Below are positions 7,106 through 13,438 of a stretch of 13,498 nucleotides of DNA, in pieces. The notes below the pieces were generated by a model, which was not told where the DNA came from, searched no databases, and worked only from the letters and a program-made list of their open reading frames with translations. Source of the stretch: JBBQER01 sp052148155 (GTDB lineage Bacteria; Actinomycetota; Acidimicrobiia; IMCC26256; PALSA-610); the NCBI GenBank assembly GCA_052148155.1, contig JBKQIY010000064.1, forward strand, positions 1 through 13,498. The letters are read 5' to 3'. The number at the start of each line of letters is the position of its first letter. Within the stretch, counting starts at the first letter, position 1. The position numbers and the translations under genes were made by a program.

Positions 7106-8254
7106 TCAGCATCCCAACGTGCGCGCGATGACGAGGTGCTGGATCTCGTTGGTGCCTTCGCCGATCTCGAGCACCTTCGCGTCGCAATAGAAGCGGGCGA
7201 CGGGTGAGTCGAGCATGTAGCCGACGCCGCCGTGGATCTGGACGGCCTCGGATGCCGCCCAGACCGCCACCCGACTTGCCTTCAGCTTCGCCATCGATGC
7301 TTCTTTGAGGAACGGCTGGCCCGTGTCGCGCAGGTACGCGGCGCGGTAGGTGAGCCAACGCGCGGCCTCCAGCTCGGTGGCGATGTCGGCGAGCTTGAAC
7401 TGCACCGCCTGGAACTTCGAGATCGGCTGTCCGAACTGAACCCGTTGGCGGGCGTAGTCGGTCGCCAGGTCCAGCACGGCCTGGGTCAGGCTGAGCGACA
7501 ACGCCGCGATCGAGATGCGCCCGACCTCGAGCGTGCCGAGAAATTGGCTGAGTCCCAGGTTCGGATCGCCGATGAGGTGATCGTCGGGAACCCAGACGTC
7601 ATCGAAGTACAGCTCGCGCGTATCGAGGCCTCGCCATCCGATGCCGCGCATCTTCGAGCCCATGGTGTAGCCGGGCGTGTCCGTTTCGACGACAAAGGTC
7701 GCGAACCGCGGCTCGTGTCCCTCGACCGACTCGGTGCGGGCCAGCAGTGTCACGCCGAACGACATGTCAGTGCCGGCGTTGGAAATGAACGTCTTTCGAC
7801 CGTTGATCAGCCAGCCACCGTCGTGTCGGTGCGCCCGGGTGGAGATCCCCCGTGCGTCGGACCCGGCATCGGGCTCGGTCAGACCGAACGCACCGAGGGC
7901 GCGCCCTTCGGCCAACGGTCGCAGCCAACGTTCCCGTTGGGCGTCGCTGCCGAACAGGTACAAGGGCAACGAACCGATCGTGACGTGTGCTTGCCACGCC
8001 GCGGCCACCGATTGGTCCGCCAAGCCGATCTGCTCCATCGCCGCGACGAAGCCGATCGTTGACATGCCGATCCCTCCCCAGCGCTCGGGGATCAGCATGC
8101 CGAGCAGGCCCAACCCGCCCATCTCGCGCAGCAGGTCGGTCGGACAGCGCGCGTCCTCCCACGCCCGCGGTGCACGCGGGGCGATCTCGTTCTGCGCGAA
8201 CTCGCGGCAGAGGCCGACCAGCTCGCGTTCGGACTCGGTGAGCGAGAAATCCAT
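7106..8254 (-). CDS. Acyl-CoA dehydrogenase (canonical C-terminal catalytic Glu)
   Basis: 382-residue flavoprotein, full length for the ACAD family. The signature FGLTEPDAGSD is at residues 123-133, the middle beta domain at about 125-235, QIHGGVGYM at 339-347, and the catalytic base is probably Glu366 in IGEGTNEIQ. It introduces an alpha-beta double bond into an acyl-CoA with FAD, passing electrons to ETF. The chain length or ring preference cannot be read from sequence. The likely -10 box TAGGAT ends six bases before the ATG at 8254, so the mRNA may be leaderless. It is divergent from the reductase gene, with operator copy 3 immediately upstream of its -10 box. It probably acts on the CoA ester made by the ligase at 2000-3553. 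Confidence 0.96.
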   Translation of the reverse strand: MDFSLTESERELVGLCREFAQNEIAPRAPRAWEDARCPTDLLREMGGLGLLGMLIPERWGGIGMSTIGFVAAMEQIGLADQSVAAAWQAHVTIGSLPLYLFGSDAQRERWLRPLAEGRALGAFGLTEPDAGSDARGISTRAHRHDGGWLINGRKTFISNAGTDMSFGVTLLARTESVEGHEPRFATFVVETDTPGYTMGSKMRGIGWRGLDTRELYFDDVWVPDDHLIGDPNLGLSQFLGTLEVGRISIAALSLSLTQAVLDLATDYARQRVQFGQPISKFQAVQFKLADIATELEAARWLTYRAAYLRDTGQPFLKEASMAKLKASRVAVWAASEAVQIHGGVGYMLDSPVARFYCDAKVLEIGEGTNEIQHLVIARTLGC

Positions 8255-8260
8255 ACCCGA

Positions 8261-8266
8261 ATCCTA
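8261..8266 (-). promoter_or_regulatory. -10 box TAGGAT of the ACAD gene, probably leaderless
   Basis: On the minus strand TAGGAT fits the TANNNT form of actinobacterial -10 boxes. It is followed by only six bases (TCGGGT) before the ATG at 8254, with no Shine-Dalgarno. Operator copy 3 abuts it on the upstream side, where RNA polymerase would sit. No clear -35 box was found. Confidence 0.45.
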
Positions 8267-8284
8267 TTGGACCGATCGGTACAA
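8267..8284. promoter_or_regulatory. TetR-type operator, copy 3
   Basis: TTGGACCGATCGGTACAA contains the perfect core ACCGATCGGT (8271-8280) and outer arms TTG/CAA, with one mismatched pair (8270/8281). It lies just upstream of the ACAD start and about 100 bases upstream of the reductase start. It is the third member of the set at 999-1016 and 5111-5128 and the most symmetric in its centre. Confidence 0.78.
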
Positions 8285-8332
8285 GAAAGGGACAACGGCG
8301 AGAACGCGGCTATCAGTGGTAGAGAGCGAGCG

Positions 8333-8361
8333 TTACAGTTCGGGGAGCTCGGCCGTATCAT
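8333..8361 (+). promoter_or_regulatory. Possible promoter of the reductase gene
   Basis: TTACAG (8333-8338) and TATCAT (8356-8361) are 17 bases apart, the normal -35/-10 spacing, and would give a leader of about 20 bases before the ATG at 8386. The -35 match is poor. Operator copy 3 is about 50 bases upstream of the -35, so its effect on this promoter is less certain than on the ACAD promoter. Confidence 0.35.
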
Positions 8362-8385
8362 GAGCGAACCGACCGGGACCGGCCC

Positions 8386-9402
8386 ATGCAGCACGAGCAC
8401 GACTACCACGCGCTGGCCGTGATCGAGGTCATCGACGAGACCGCCGACACCCGCTCGTTCGTGCTCGACGTCCCGTCCGCGCTCAAGCAGACCTTTGCGT
8501 ATACCGCCGGCCAGTTCTGCACGTTCCGGGCGACGATCGACGGCGAAACGGTCGTCCGCTGCTACTCCATGTCGAGCTCACCTGACGTCGGCGAACCGCT
8601 CACCACCACCGTAAAGCGTGTGGCGGGGGGCTGCATGTCGAACTGGATGAACGATCACCTGCGCGCGGGCGACACGCTCGATGTGATGCGGCCGTCTGGG
8701 CTGTTCGTCCTGCGCGAGACGGATGTGCCGGTCGTCGCGTTCGCGGGGGGAAGCGGAATCACCCCGGTGATCTCGATCGTCAAGAGCGCCCTCGCCAAGA
8801 CGGAGCGTCCCGTCGTGGTCGTGTACGCCAACCGGGACGCCGGCGCGGTGATCTTCGCGGACGAGCTCGCACGAATGGAGGCAGGCTCAGCCGGACGGCT
8901 GTCCGTCCATCATCACCTCGACACCGAACGGGGGTTCCTCGACGCCGCGGCCTGCACTGCCCTCGTCGGCGATCGTGCCCACGCCGACTTCTATGTCTGC
9001 GGGCCCGGCGCCTACATGGACATCGTCGAGGAGGCGCTGCGCGGGTTCGGGGTCGCCGAGGAACAGGTGTTTGTCGAACGCTTCGTGGTCCCCGAGGTCG
9101 CGGCTGTCGTCGACGTCTCTTCGACGACCGAAACCTTGACGTTCACCCTCGAACGGCGGACACAGACCGTCCCATACCAGCTGGGCGACACGATCCTCGA
9201 GGGTGCGCGGCGCGGCGGACTGAACCCGCCGTTCTCGTGCGAGATGGGGAACTGCGCCACGTGCATGGCACACCTCGACGAAGGATCGGCGACGATGCGC
9301 GCCAACAATGCATTGACTGCGGACGAGGTCGAGACCGGCTGGGTGTTGACCTGCCAGGCGATCCCGACGAGCCGCGAGGCGGTCGTCAACTATGACGCCT
9401 GA
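8386..9402 (+). CDS. FAD/NAD(P)H-dependent [2Fe-2S] oxygenase reductase (KshB/PaaE-like)
   Basis: 338 residues in the order FAD domain, NAD(P) domain, plant-type ferredoxin domain. FAD motif RCYS is at 58-61, the nucleotide motif GGSGITP at 121-127, CGPG at 205-208, and the iron-sulfur ligands are Cys285, Cys290, Cys293 and Cys323 (CEMGNCATC plus a distal Cys). This order and length match the KshB (3-ketosteroid 9alpha-hydroxylase reductase) and PaaE-like reductases, which carry electrons from NAD(P)H to an oxygenase. The oxygenase itself is not in this window, so the partner is unknown and a kshB symbol is not justified. ATG 8386 is the only reasonable start; the frame has a stop at 8320-8322. 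It is divergent from the ACAD gene. Confidence 0.93.
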   Translation: MQHEHDYHALAVIEVIDETADTRSFVLDVPSALKQTFAYTAGQFCTFRATIDGETVVRCYSMSSSPDVGEPLTTTVKRVAGGCMSNWMNDHLRAGDTLDVMRPSGLFVLRETDVPVVAFAGGSGITPVISIVKSALAKTERPVVVVYANRDAGAVIFADELARMEAGSAGRLSVHHHLDTERGFLDAAACTALVGDRAHADFYVCGPGAYMDIVEEALRGFGVAEEQVFVERFVVPEVAAVVDVSSTTETLTFTLERRTQTVPYQLGDTILEGARRGGLNPPFSCEMGNCATCMAHLDEGSATMRANNALTADEVETGWVLTCQAIPTSREAVVNYDA

Positions 9403-9490
9403 CTGAGCCTCGGCTCGACGCGGTCGAGTCCCAGCATGCTGATCGCGCGTGCCCCGCCCGGACATGGCGTCAGTTCGCTCAACCGTGGTG

Positions 9491-9535
9491 CTTGCACGCG
9501 GGCCCGAACGAGGGGAGGTCCGGGCCGCGTGCAAG
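9491..9535 (+). terminator. Strong GC hairpin after the reductase gene (terminator or structured RNA)
   Basis: The arms CTTGCACGCGG (9491-9501) and CCGCGTGCAAG (9525-9535) pair perfectly over 11 bases. After a single bulged G (9502), CCCG (9503-9506) pairs with CGGG (9521-9524). The loop is 14 bases (9507-9520) and purine-rich, including AGGGGAGG. It begins 88 bases after the reductase stop. There is no T-run behind it, so an intrinsic terminator of the classical type is not shown; actinobacterial terminators often lack one. Confidence 0.5.
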
Positions 9536-9669
9536 AGATCGAGCCTCGGTCACAAGATCCATCTCGGGGGAGGCTCACGGGACGCTGCCCCGTCCGTGTC
9601 AGACCTGGGGGCGTCGGACGGTCACAGGTCCCGTTCGAATTGTCAGGATCGCCGGCTCAACTTAACCAT

Positions 9670-9698
9670 CTGATAACGCCATTTGCAAATATTAAGAT
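9670..9698 (+). promoter_or_regulatory. Promoter of the second TetR gene with palindrome in the spacer
   Basis: CTGATA (9670-9675) and TAAGAT (9693-9698) are 17 bases apart and fit -35 and -10 boxes. The perfect palindrome ATTTGCAAAT (9681-9690) lies in the spacer between them, a standard place for a repressor site, and suggests autoregulation by the TetR encoded at 9848. The stretch is markedly AT-rich compared with everything around it. Confidence 0.5.
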
Positions 9699-9847
9699 CT
9701 CAACTCTCGAACCTGCAGTGCCGGGACGGAAGCGTTCTTTCCAGATCCTTCGGGGCGCTATTCTCACGTCGCCTACCGAGTTCGCACGGCGGCAACGGTG
9801 TTCATCGACTCGTGAGGCCGGACACTCGAATGGGAGCAGGATCTGAC

Positions 9848-10522
9848 ATGGCCGGAGTCGGAGCTCCTGACGCGGGTGAGCCGGCCTGGCGGGAGCGTGC
9901 GGTGTCCCGCAGTCTGAACGCCGCTCGGTCCCGCGCAGAGCAGCGAGTGCAGCGCTTCCTCGACGCAGCGTTCGAGCTGATCGACGAGAAAGGCACGACG
10001 GAGTTCACGATCCAAGAGGTCGTCGAGCGGTCGAAGCAGTCACTGCGCGGCTTCTACGAATATTTCGCCGGCAAGGACGAGCTCGTGCTCGCCCTGTTCG
10101 AGGAGTCGATCCGCGAGGCGGGCGAGGACATCGAAACCGTCGTCGACGCCCAAAGCGACCCGCTGCAACGGCTGCGGGTCTTCACGATCCGACTCCACGA
10201 GTGGTGCGACCCCGGCGAAACGCCACGCAAACGCGGCACGCACAACCGTCGCGCGATTTCAGAGTTCTCGATGCATCTCGCCGCAAACAATTCGGAGCGG
10301 ATTCGAGCTGCCATTGCGCCGCTCTCGCACCTGCTGCTCGAGCTCCTCGACGCCGCCGCTGACGCCGGCGCGATCCGCGTCGCCGACACCCGACGCGCGA
10401 CCGCACTCGTCCAACAGACGGTGATGAACACCTGGTTCGGCAACCGTCTCGTGAACGACCCGAAGCTGCGGCTCACCGCCGAAGAAACCTGGGAGTTTTG
10501 TCTGCGCGGCCTCGGCAACTGA
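9848..10522 (+). CDS. TetR-family transcriptional regulator 2
   Basis: 224-residue TetR protein. After a basic N-terminal stretch, the DNA-binding domain covers about residues 32-80, with the recognition region SKQSLRGFYEYFAGKDELVLALF. The C-terminal domain is helical with no recognised ligand motif. The frame is open upstream to 9683, but that would put the coding start inside the predicted promoter. ATG at 9848 has AGG seven bases upstream (GGAGCAGG), while ATG at 9830 has only a distant GAGG. It differs clearly from the TetR at 246-914, and its own promoter lacks the operator set of the left module. It may instead control itself and the SDR/ACAD genes to its right; this is inference from position. 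Confidence 0.9.
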   Translation: MAGVGAPDAGEPAWRERAVSRSLNAARSRAEQRVQRFLDAAFELIDEKGTTEFTIQEVVERSKQSLRGFYEYFAGKDELVLALFEESIREAGEDIETVVDAQSDPLQRLRVFTIRLHEWCDPGETPRKRGTHNRRAISEFSMHLAANNSERIRAAIAPLSHLLLELLDAAADAGAIRVADTRRATALVQQTVMNTWFGNRLVNDPKLRLTAEETWEFCLRGLGN

Positions 10523-10731
10523 CCTGCCACGCCGCCTGCTGCTCGCGCCCGCCAGAAGGCCTCCCCTCGAATGTCTCAAAGGCGACGCGTGATCGTGTCG
10601 ACGCCAAGCGTCTGGACATGCGCGCGCTCGGCTGCGCTGTTGTCGGACGCGGCCGACGCACCGAACGGTTGGGTGGCGATGCTCGCGGGATCGATCCCGA
10701 CGACGCGCGAGCCGGTGGCGGGCGGGCAGGA

Positions 10732-11559
10732 TCAGTAGCGGCCGAGGAGGAAGTTCACGACCGGAGTCGCGGCCGCGAACGTCTCGGTGACTCCGGCACT
10801 GAAGTAGCCGGAATCGGTGATCATCGTCGTGCCGGTGATCGCGCCTGCCGCATCGCTGCACAAGAAGACGAGCGGGTATGCCTGTTCGAGCGGCGTCGCG
10901 GCCTCGACACCGACCTCGGCGCGGTAGTCGGAACCGAACCCGAGCCACATCTCTTTGTTCGCTTGCGCGAGTGGCGTGTCGGTCGGACCCGGGCAGATCG
11001 CGTTGATGCGGATCCCCTGCTTCAGCAATGGCATCGCCTCCCGAGCGACGTACGCGCAGATCGCCTGTTTGCTCCACATGTAGTCGGCCTTGCCGTGCTC
11101 TTGTGCCCACTGGGCCGCGGCGTCGAAGTCGGAGATGTCGAGGTACTCGTTCAGCAGCGGGAGTTGGGATTCCCACCCGAGGCCGGCCGCCGACGAGATG
11201 AACCCGATCGCGGCGCCCCGCGACAACAGGCCGCGGGTGAGGAGCAGGTCGATGAGGTACCGGTGACCGATGAAGTTGATCTTCTCGATATTCGGCGTGC
11301 CGTCGGCGACCCCGGCGCACGAGAAGACCGCGTGGACGGGGCCGCCGCACTCGTCGACGGCGGCCTCGACCGACGCGGCGTCGCCGAGATTGACGTGTAT
11401 TGCCTTGGCGCCGGCGAGGGTGACGTCAGCGAAGTCCATCACGACGACCTCGGCTCCGGCGTCTTGCACGAGCCCCGCGACGGCCGCGCCCATTCCGGTG
11501 GCGCCACCGACGACGAGGGCTCGTTTGCCGTCGTAGCGAAACGCGTCGAACTGCGTCAT
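10732..11559 (-). CDS. SDR similar to 3alpha-hydroxysteroid dehydrogenase/carbonyl reductase
   Basis: 275-residue SDR. The nucleotide motif is GGATGMG at residues 18-24. CAG at 81-83 takes the place of the usual NAG. The catalytic residues are probably Ser123, Tyr160 and Lys164 (YMWSK). About 36 residues separate Ser from Tyr instead of the usual 13, because of an inserted helical segment around 130-156. An insertion at this place and CAG instead of NAG are both features of the Comamonas 3alpha-HSD/carbonyl reductase group, which oxidises steroid alcohols and reduces carbonyls. The C-terminus lacks VDGG and has ITDSGYF. The start at 11559 has GAGGAG eight bases upstream. It converges on the TetR gene across 209 bases and is divergent from the ACAD at 11719. 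Confidence 0.88.
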   Translation of the reverse strand: MTQFDAFRYDGKRALVVGGATGMGAAVAGLVQDAGAEVVVMDFADVTLAGAKAIHVNLGDAASVEAAVDECGGPVHAVFSCAGVADGTPNIEKINFIGHRYLIDLLLTRGLLSRGAAIGFISSAAGLGWESQLPLLNEYLDISDFDAAAQWAQEHGKADYMWSKQAICAYVAREAMPLLKQGIRINAICPGPTDTPLAQANKEMWLGFGSDYRAEVGVEAATPLEQAYPLVFLCSDAAGAITGTTMITDSGYFSAGVTETFAAATPVVNFLLGRY

Positions 11560-11604
11560 CTTGTGGTCTCCTCAATCGTCTGTGGGCGTCCTCGCAGGCT
11601 GTGA

Positions 11605-11615
11605 CGAGAGTCTCG
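11605..11615. repeat. Inverted repeat CGAGA-G-TCTCG in the divergent gap
   Basis: Five-base arms CGAGA (11605-11609) and TCTCG (11611-11615) flank one central base. It lies between the SDR at 10732-11559 and the ACAD at 11719, and its arms recur in the repeat at 11667-11685. It could be half of an operator pair; it is short, so chance is possible. Confidence 0.3.
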
Positions 11616-11666
11616 CGTAGCGGGGCCCAGCCTGCTTCCGTCGACCCCACTCAGGCTATACGCTGC

Positions 11667-11685
11667 GCGAGAATTGCTCTCTCGC
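11667..11685. promoter_or_regulatory. Inverted repeat GCGAGA-N7-TCTCGC upstream of the ACAD gene
   Basis: Six-base arms (11667-11672 and 11680-11685) lie just downstream of TATACG (11657-11662), a possible -10 box, and 33 bases before the ACAD start at 11719. Arms of the same sequence occur at 11605-11615. The position suits a repressor site or a 5' leader hairpin; which one is not decidable from sequence. Confidence 0.35.
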
Positions 11686-11718
11686 CAAGAGCAGACGGGA
11701 TTCTCGGATCGAGGAGCT

Positions 11719-12885
11719 ATGGCGCAGCCGGATCTCGGGCAGTCCGTCGCCGAGTTCCGCGCCGCGCTGCATGGGTGGCTCGACGCGCACCACGACGAAC
11801 TCGCTCCACCGTATCTGGCGCCCGGGACGCTCGACGAGCACATGGCGCAGATGCAACGGGTGAAGTCCGCCCTGTTCGACGCCGGGTGGATGCGGTACGG
11901 CTGGCCGCAACGGGTGGGCGGTTTCGGCGGGTCGCCGATGCTCAGGACCGAACTCGGTGCCGCGCTGGCGGCGCGAGACCTCACCGACCCGGGTCTGTTC
12001 TCGCTCGTTGAGGTGCTCGCGCCGACACTGATCGACTTCGCGACGCCTGCACTCGCCGCCGAAGTTGTCCCGCGCCTGCTCTCAGGCGCCGAGATGTGGT
12101 GCCAGGGTTTCTCCGAACCATCCACTGGAAGCGATCTCGCGTCGCTGAGCTGTCGAGCCGTTCCTGACGGCGACGCCACCACCGCGTCGACGTGGGTGAT
12201 CGACGGCCAGAAGGTCTGGACCAGCCTCGCCCAGTACGCGGATCGTTGCGTGCTGCTGACGCGTACCGGGCCGGCGCCATCACGCCATCGTGGCATCACG
12301 GCCTTCTTCGTCGACATGGACACGCCAGGTATCACGGTCGTTCCGCTCGAGATGATCAACGGCGTGCGAGAGTTCGCCGAGGTCTTCTTCGACGACGTCG
12401 TCGTTCCTGCCGACCGGATCCTCGGCGCGGTGAACGGCGGCTGGGCAGTCGCGATGAGCATCCTGCCGTACGAACGTTCGTCGTGTTTTTGGCAACGGAT
12501 CGCGTATCTGTACCGGCGTCTGGAACAGGCCGTCGAAACCGCGTCGGACAATGAGCGAAACGCCGAGATCGCCGGCAACGCGTTCGTGCACCTCCACGCG
12601 CTGCGCGCCCGGTCACGCGCGACCCAGTACCGGCTCGCGGCAGGAGAGACGCTCGGGGCGGAGACATCGATCGACAAGGTCCTCGTCGCAGCCGCGGAGC
12701 ACGCGACGTACGACGCGGTCCGTCGGCTGCTGCCCGGAGTCGTTGAGATGGACGACACGCCAGTTGGTGCCGCCTGGCGTTCGGAGTACTTGTACTCGCG
12801 GGCGGCGACGATCTACGGCGGGACAGCCGAGGTGCAGCGCAACATCATCGCCCGTCGTCTGCTCGATCTCGGCGGCGACGAATGA
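11719..12885 (+). CDS. Acyl-CoA dehydrogenase of the FadE/sterol-degradation type
   Basis: 388-residue ACAD. FSEPSTGSDLASL is at residues 131-143, WTSLAQYADRCVLLTRT at 167-183 and IYGGTAEVQRNIIARRLL at 365-382; these are typical of actinobacterial FadE proteins used on sterol side chains and bulky substrates. At the usual C-terminal catalytic position there is Gly367 (YGGT) instead of Glu. A Glu-Arg pair at 252-253 (LPYERSS) sits where isovaleryl- and long-chain-type ACADs carry their alternative catalytic Glu, so Glu252 is the likely base. The frame is open to 11674, but ATG 11719 gives the normal N-terminus; GAGGAG is present though only two bases away, which is unusually close. Its stop overlaps the next start as ATGA, suggesting the two products form a complex. 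Confidence 0.92.
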   Translation: MAQPDLGQSVAEFRAALHGWLDAHHDELAPPYLAPGTLDEHMAQMQRVKSALFDAGWMRYGWPQRVGGFGGSPMLRTELGAALAARDLTDPGLFSLVEVLAPTLIDFATPALAAEVVPRLLSGAEMWCQGFSEPSTGSDLASLSCRAVPDGDATTASTWVIDGQKVWTSLAQYADRCVLLTRTGPAPSRHRGITAFFVDMDTPGITVVPLEMINGVREFAEVFFDDVVVPADRILGAVNGGWAVAMSILPYERSSCFWQRIAYLYRRLEQAVETASDNERNAEIAGNAFVHLHALRARSRATQYRLAAGETLGAETSIDKVLVAAAEHATYDAVRRLLPGVVEMDDTPVGAAWRSEYLYSRAATIYGGTAEVQRNIIARRLLDLGGDE

Positions 12886-13430
12886 TGGATGCGGCGGAAC
12901 GGACGCTGCTCGAGGAAACAGTCCGCGCCGCGCTCGCGGGCACGGACACCGACGCGGACGCCGTTCTGGGCGACGTCGGCTGGCTCGAGATGTTGGAGGT
13001 CGAGCCGGACGACGCGGTCGGCATCGTGTTCGGCGCGCTCGGCGCATCCAACGGGACAGCAACCGCGCTGGACGACGTCGTCGTGTCGGCGCTCGGGTTG
13101 CAGCCGCGCGCCGACCTGGCTGTGCTGTTGCCGGCCTTCGGTGTCTGGGACGTGCCCGGTCGCATCGACGGCGCGACGGCTGACGCGCTCGGACTCATGA
13201 CGGCTCGCGTCGTCACTGCCCGCGACGTTGTCGTGGTGTGCGCGACCGGATCGGAGGTTCGCGCCCGCACCGTCCCCGTGTCGTGCGCGCAGATCCGCAC
13301 GGTGGGTGGCATCGACCCGCACGGCGGGATCCACGCCGTGGGTTTCGAGCGGGTCGCCGGCGTCGACGCCACGCTCGACGCACCTCGGTGGGAAGCTGCC
13401 GTCGCGTTCGGCCGGCGCGCCGTCGAGTAA
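12882..13430 (+). CDS. ACAD-like partner protein lacking the C-terminal helical domain
   Basis: 182 residues that resemble the N-terminal helical and middle beta parts of divergent actinobacterial acyl-CoA dehydrogenases: VGWLEMLEVEPDDAVGIVFGAL at about 32-53, LDDVVVSALG at 63-72, then an alternating beta region to GGIDPHGG at 142-149. It ends at WEAAVAFGRRAVE, the point where the C-terminal four-helix domain would normally begin. That domain carries FAD contacts, so the protein is unlikely to be an active ACAD alone. The start overlaps the ACAD stop (ATGA, 12882-12885), as in heteromeric ACAD pairs. It could be a truncated pseudogene or a short structural subunit. The C-terminal break, not the family, is the main uncertainty; the family call itself is moderate. 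Confidence 0.72.
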   Translation: MMDAAERTLLEETVRAALAGTDTDADAVLGDVGWLEMLEVEPDDAVGIVFGALGASNGTATALDDVVVSALGLQPRADLAVLLPAFGVWDVPGRIDGATADALGLMTARVVTARDVVVVCATGSEVRARTVPVSCAQIRTVGGIDPHGGIHAVGFERVAGVDATLDAPRWEAAVAFGRRAVE

Positions 13431-13438
13431 AGCCGAAC

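Larger units (their letters stand above)
9403..9847. other. 445-base region without a convincing gene
   Basis: It holds a strong hairpin at 9491-9535, a weaker inverted repeat GAGCCTC/GAGGCTC (9541-9547 and 9570-9576), the sequence GAGCCTCGG twice (9405-9413, 9541-9549), and an AT-rich stretch at about 9660-9710 that looks like the promoter of the TetR gene at 9848. The open frames across it translate to arginine- and proline-rich chains with no recognisable domain, so I regard it as non-coding. The predicted leader before the TetR start is about 140 bases. Confidence 0.6.

Noticed and set aside
8010..8019. ACCGATTGGT, similar to the operator core
   Set aside because: It lies inside the ACAD coding region, lacks the outer TTG/CAA arms and has no promoter near it.
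8360..8422. 20-codon upstream frame overlapping the reductase start
   Set aside because: No ribosome binding site, Thr-rich chance-like translation, and it coincides with the possible -10 box.
9436..9846. 136-codon plus-strand frame in the non-coding gap
   Set aside because: It passes through the hairpin and the AT-rich promoter, has no ribosome binding site, and its composition is Arg/Pro/Ser-rich without a recognisable fold.
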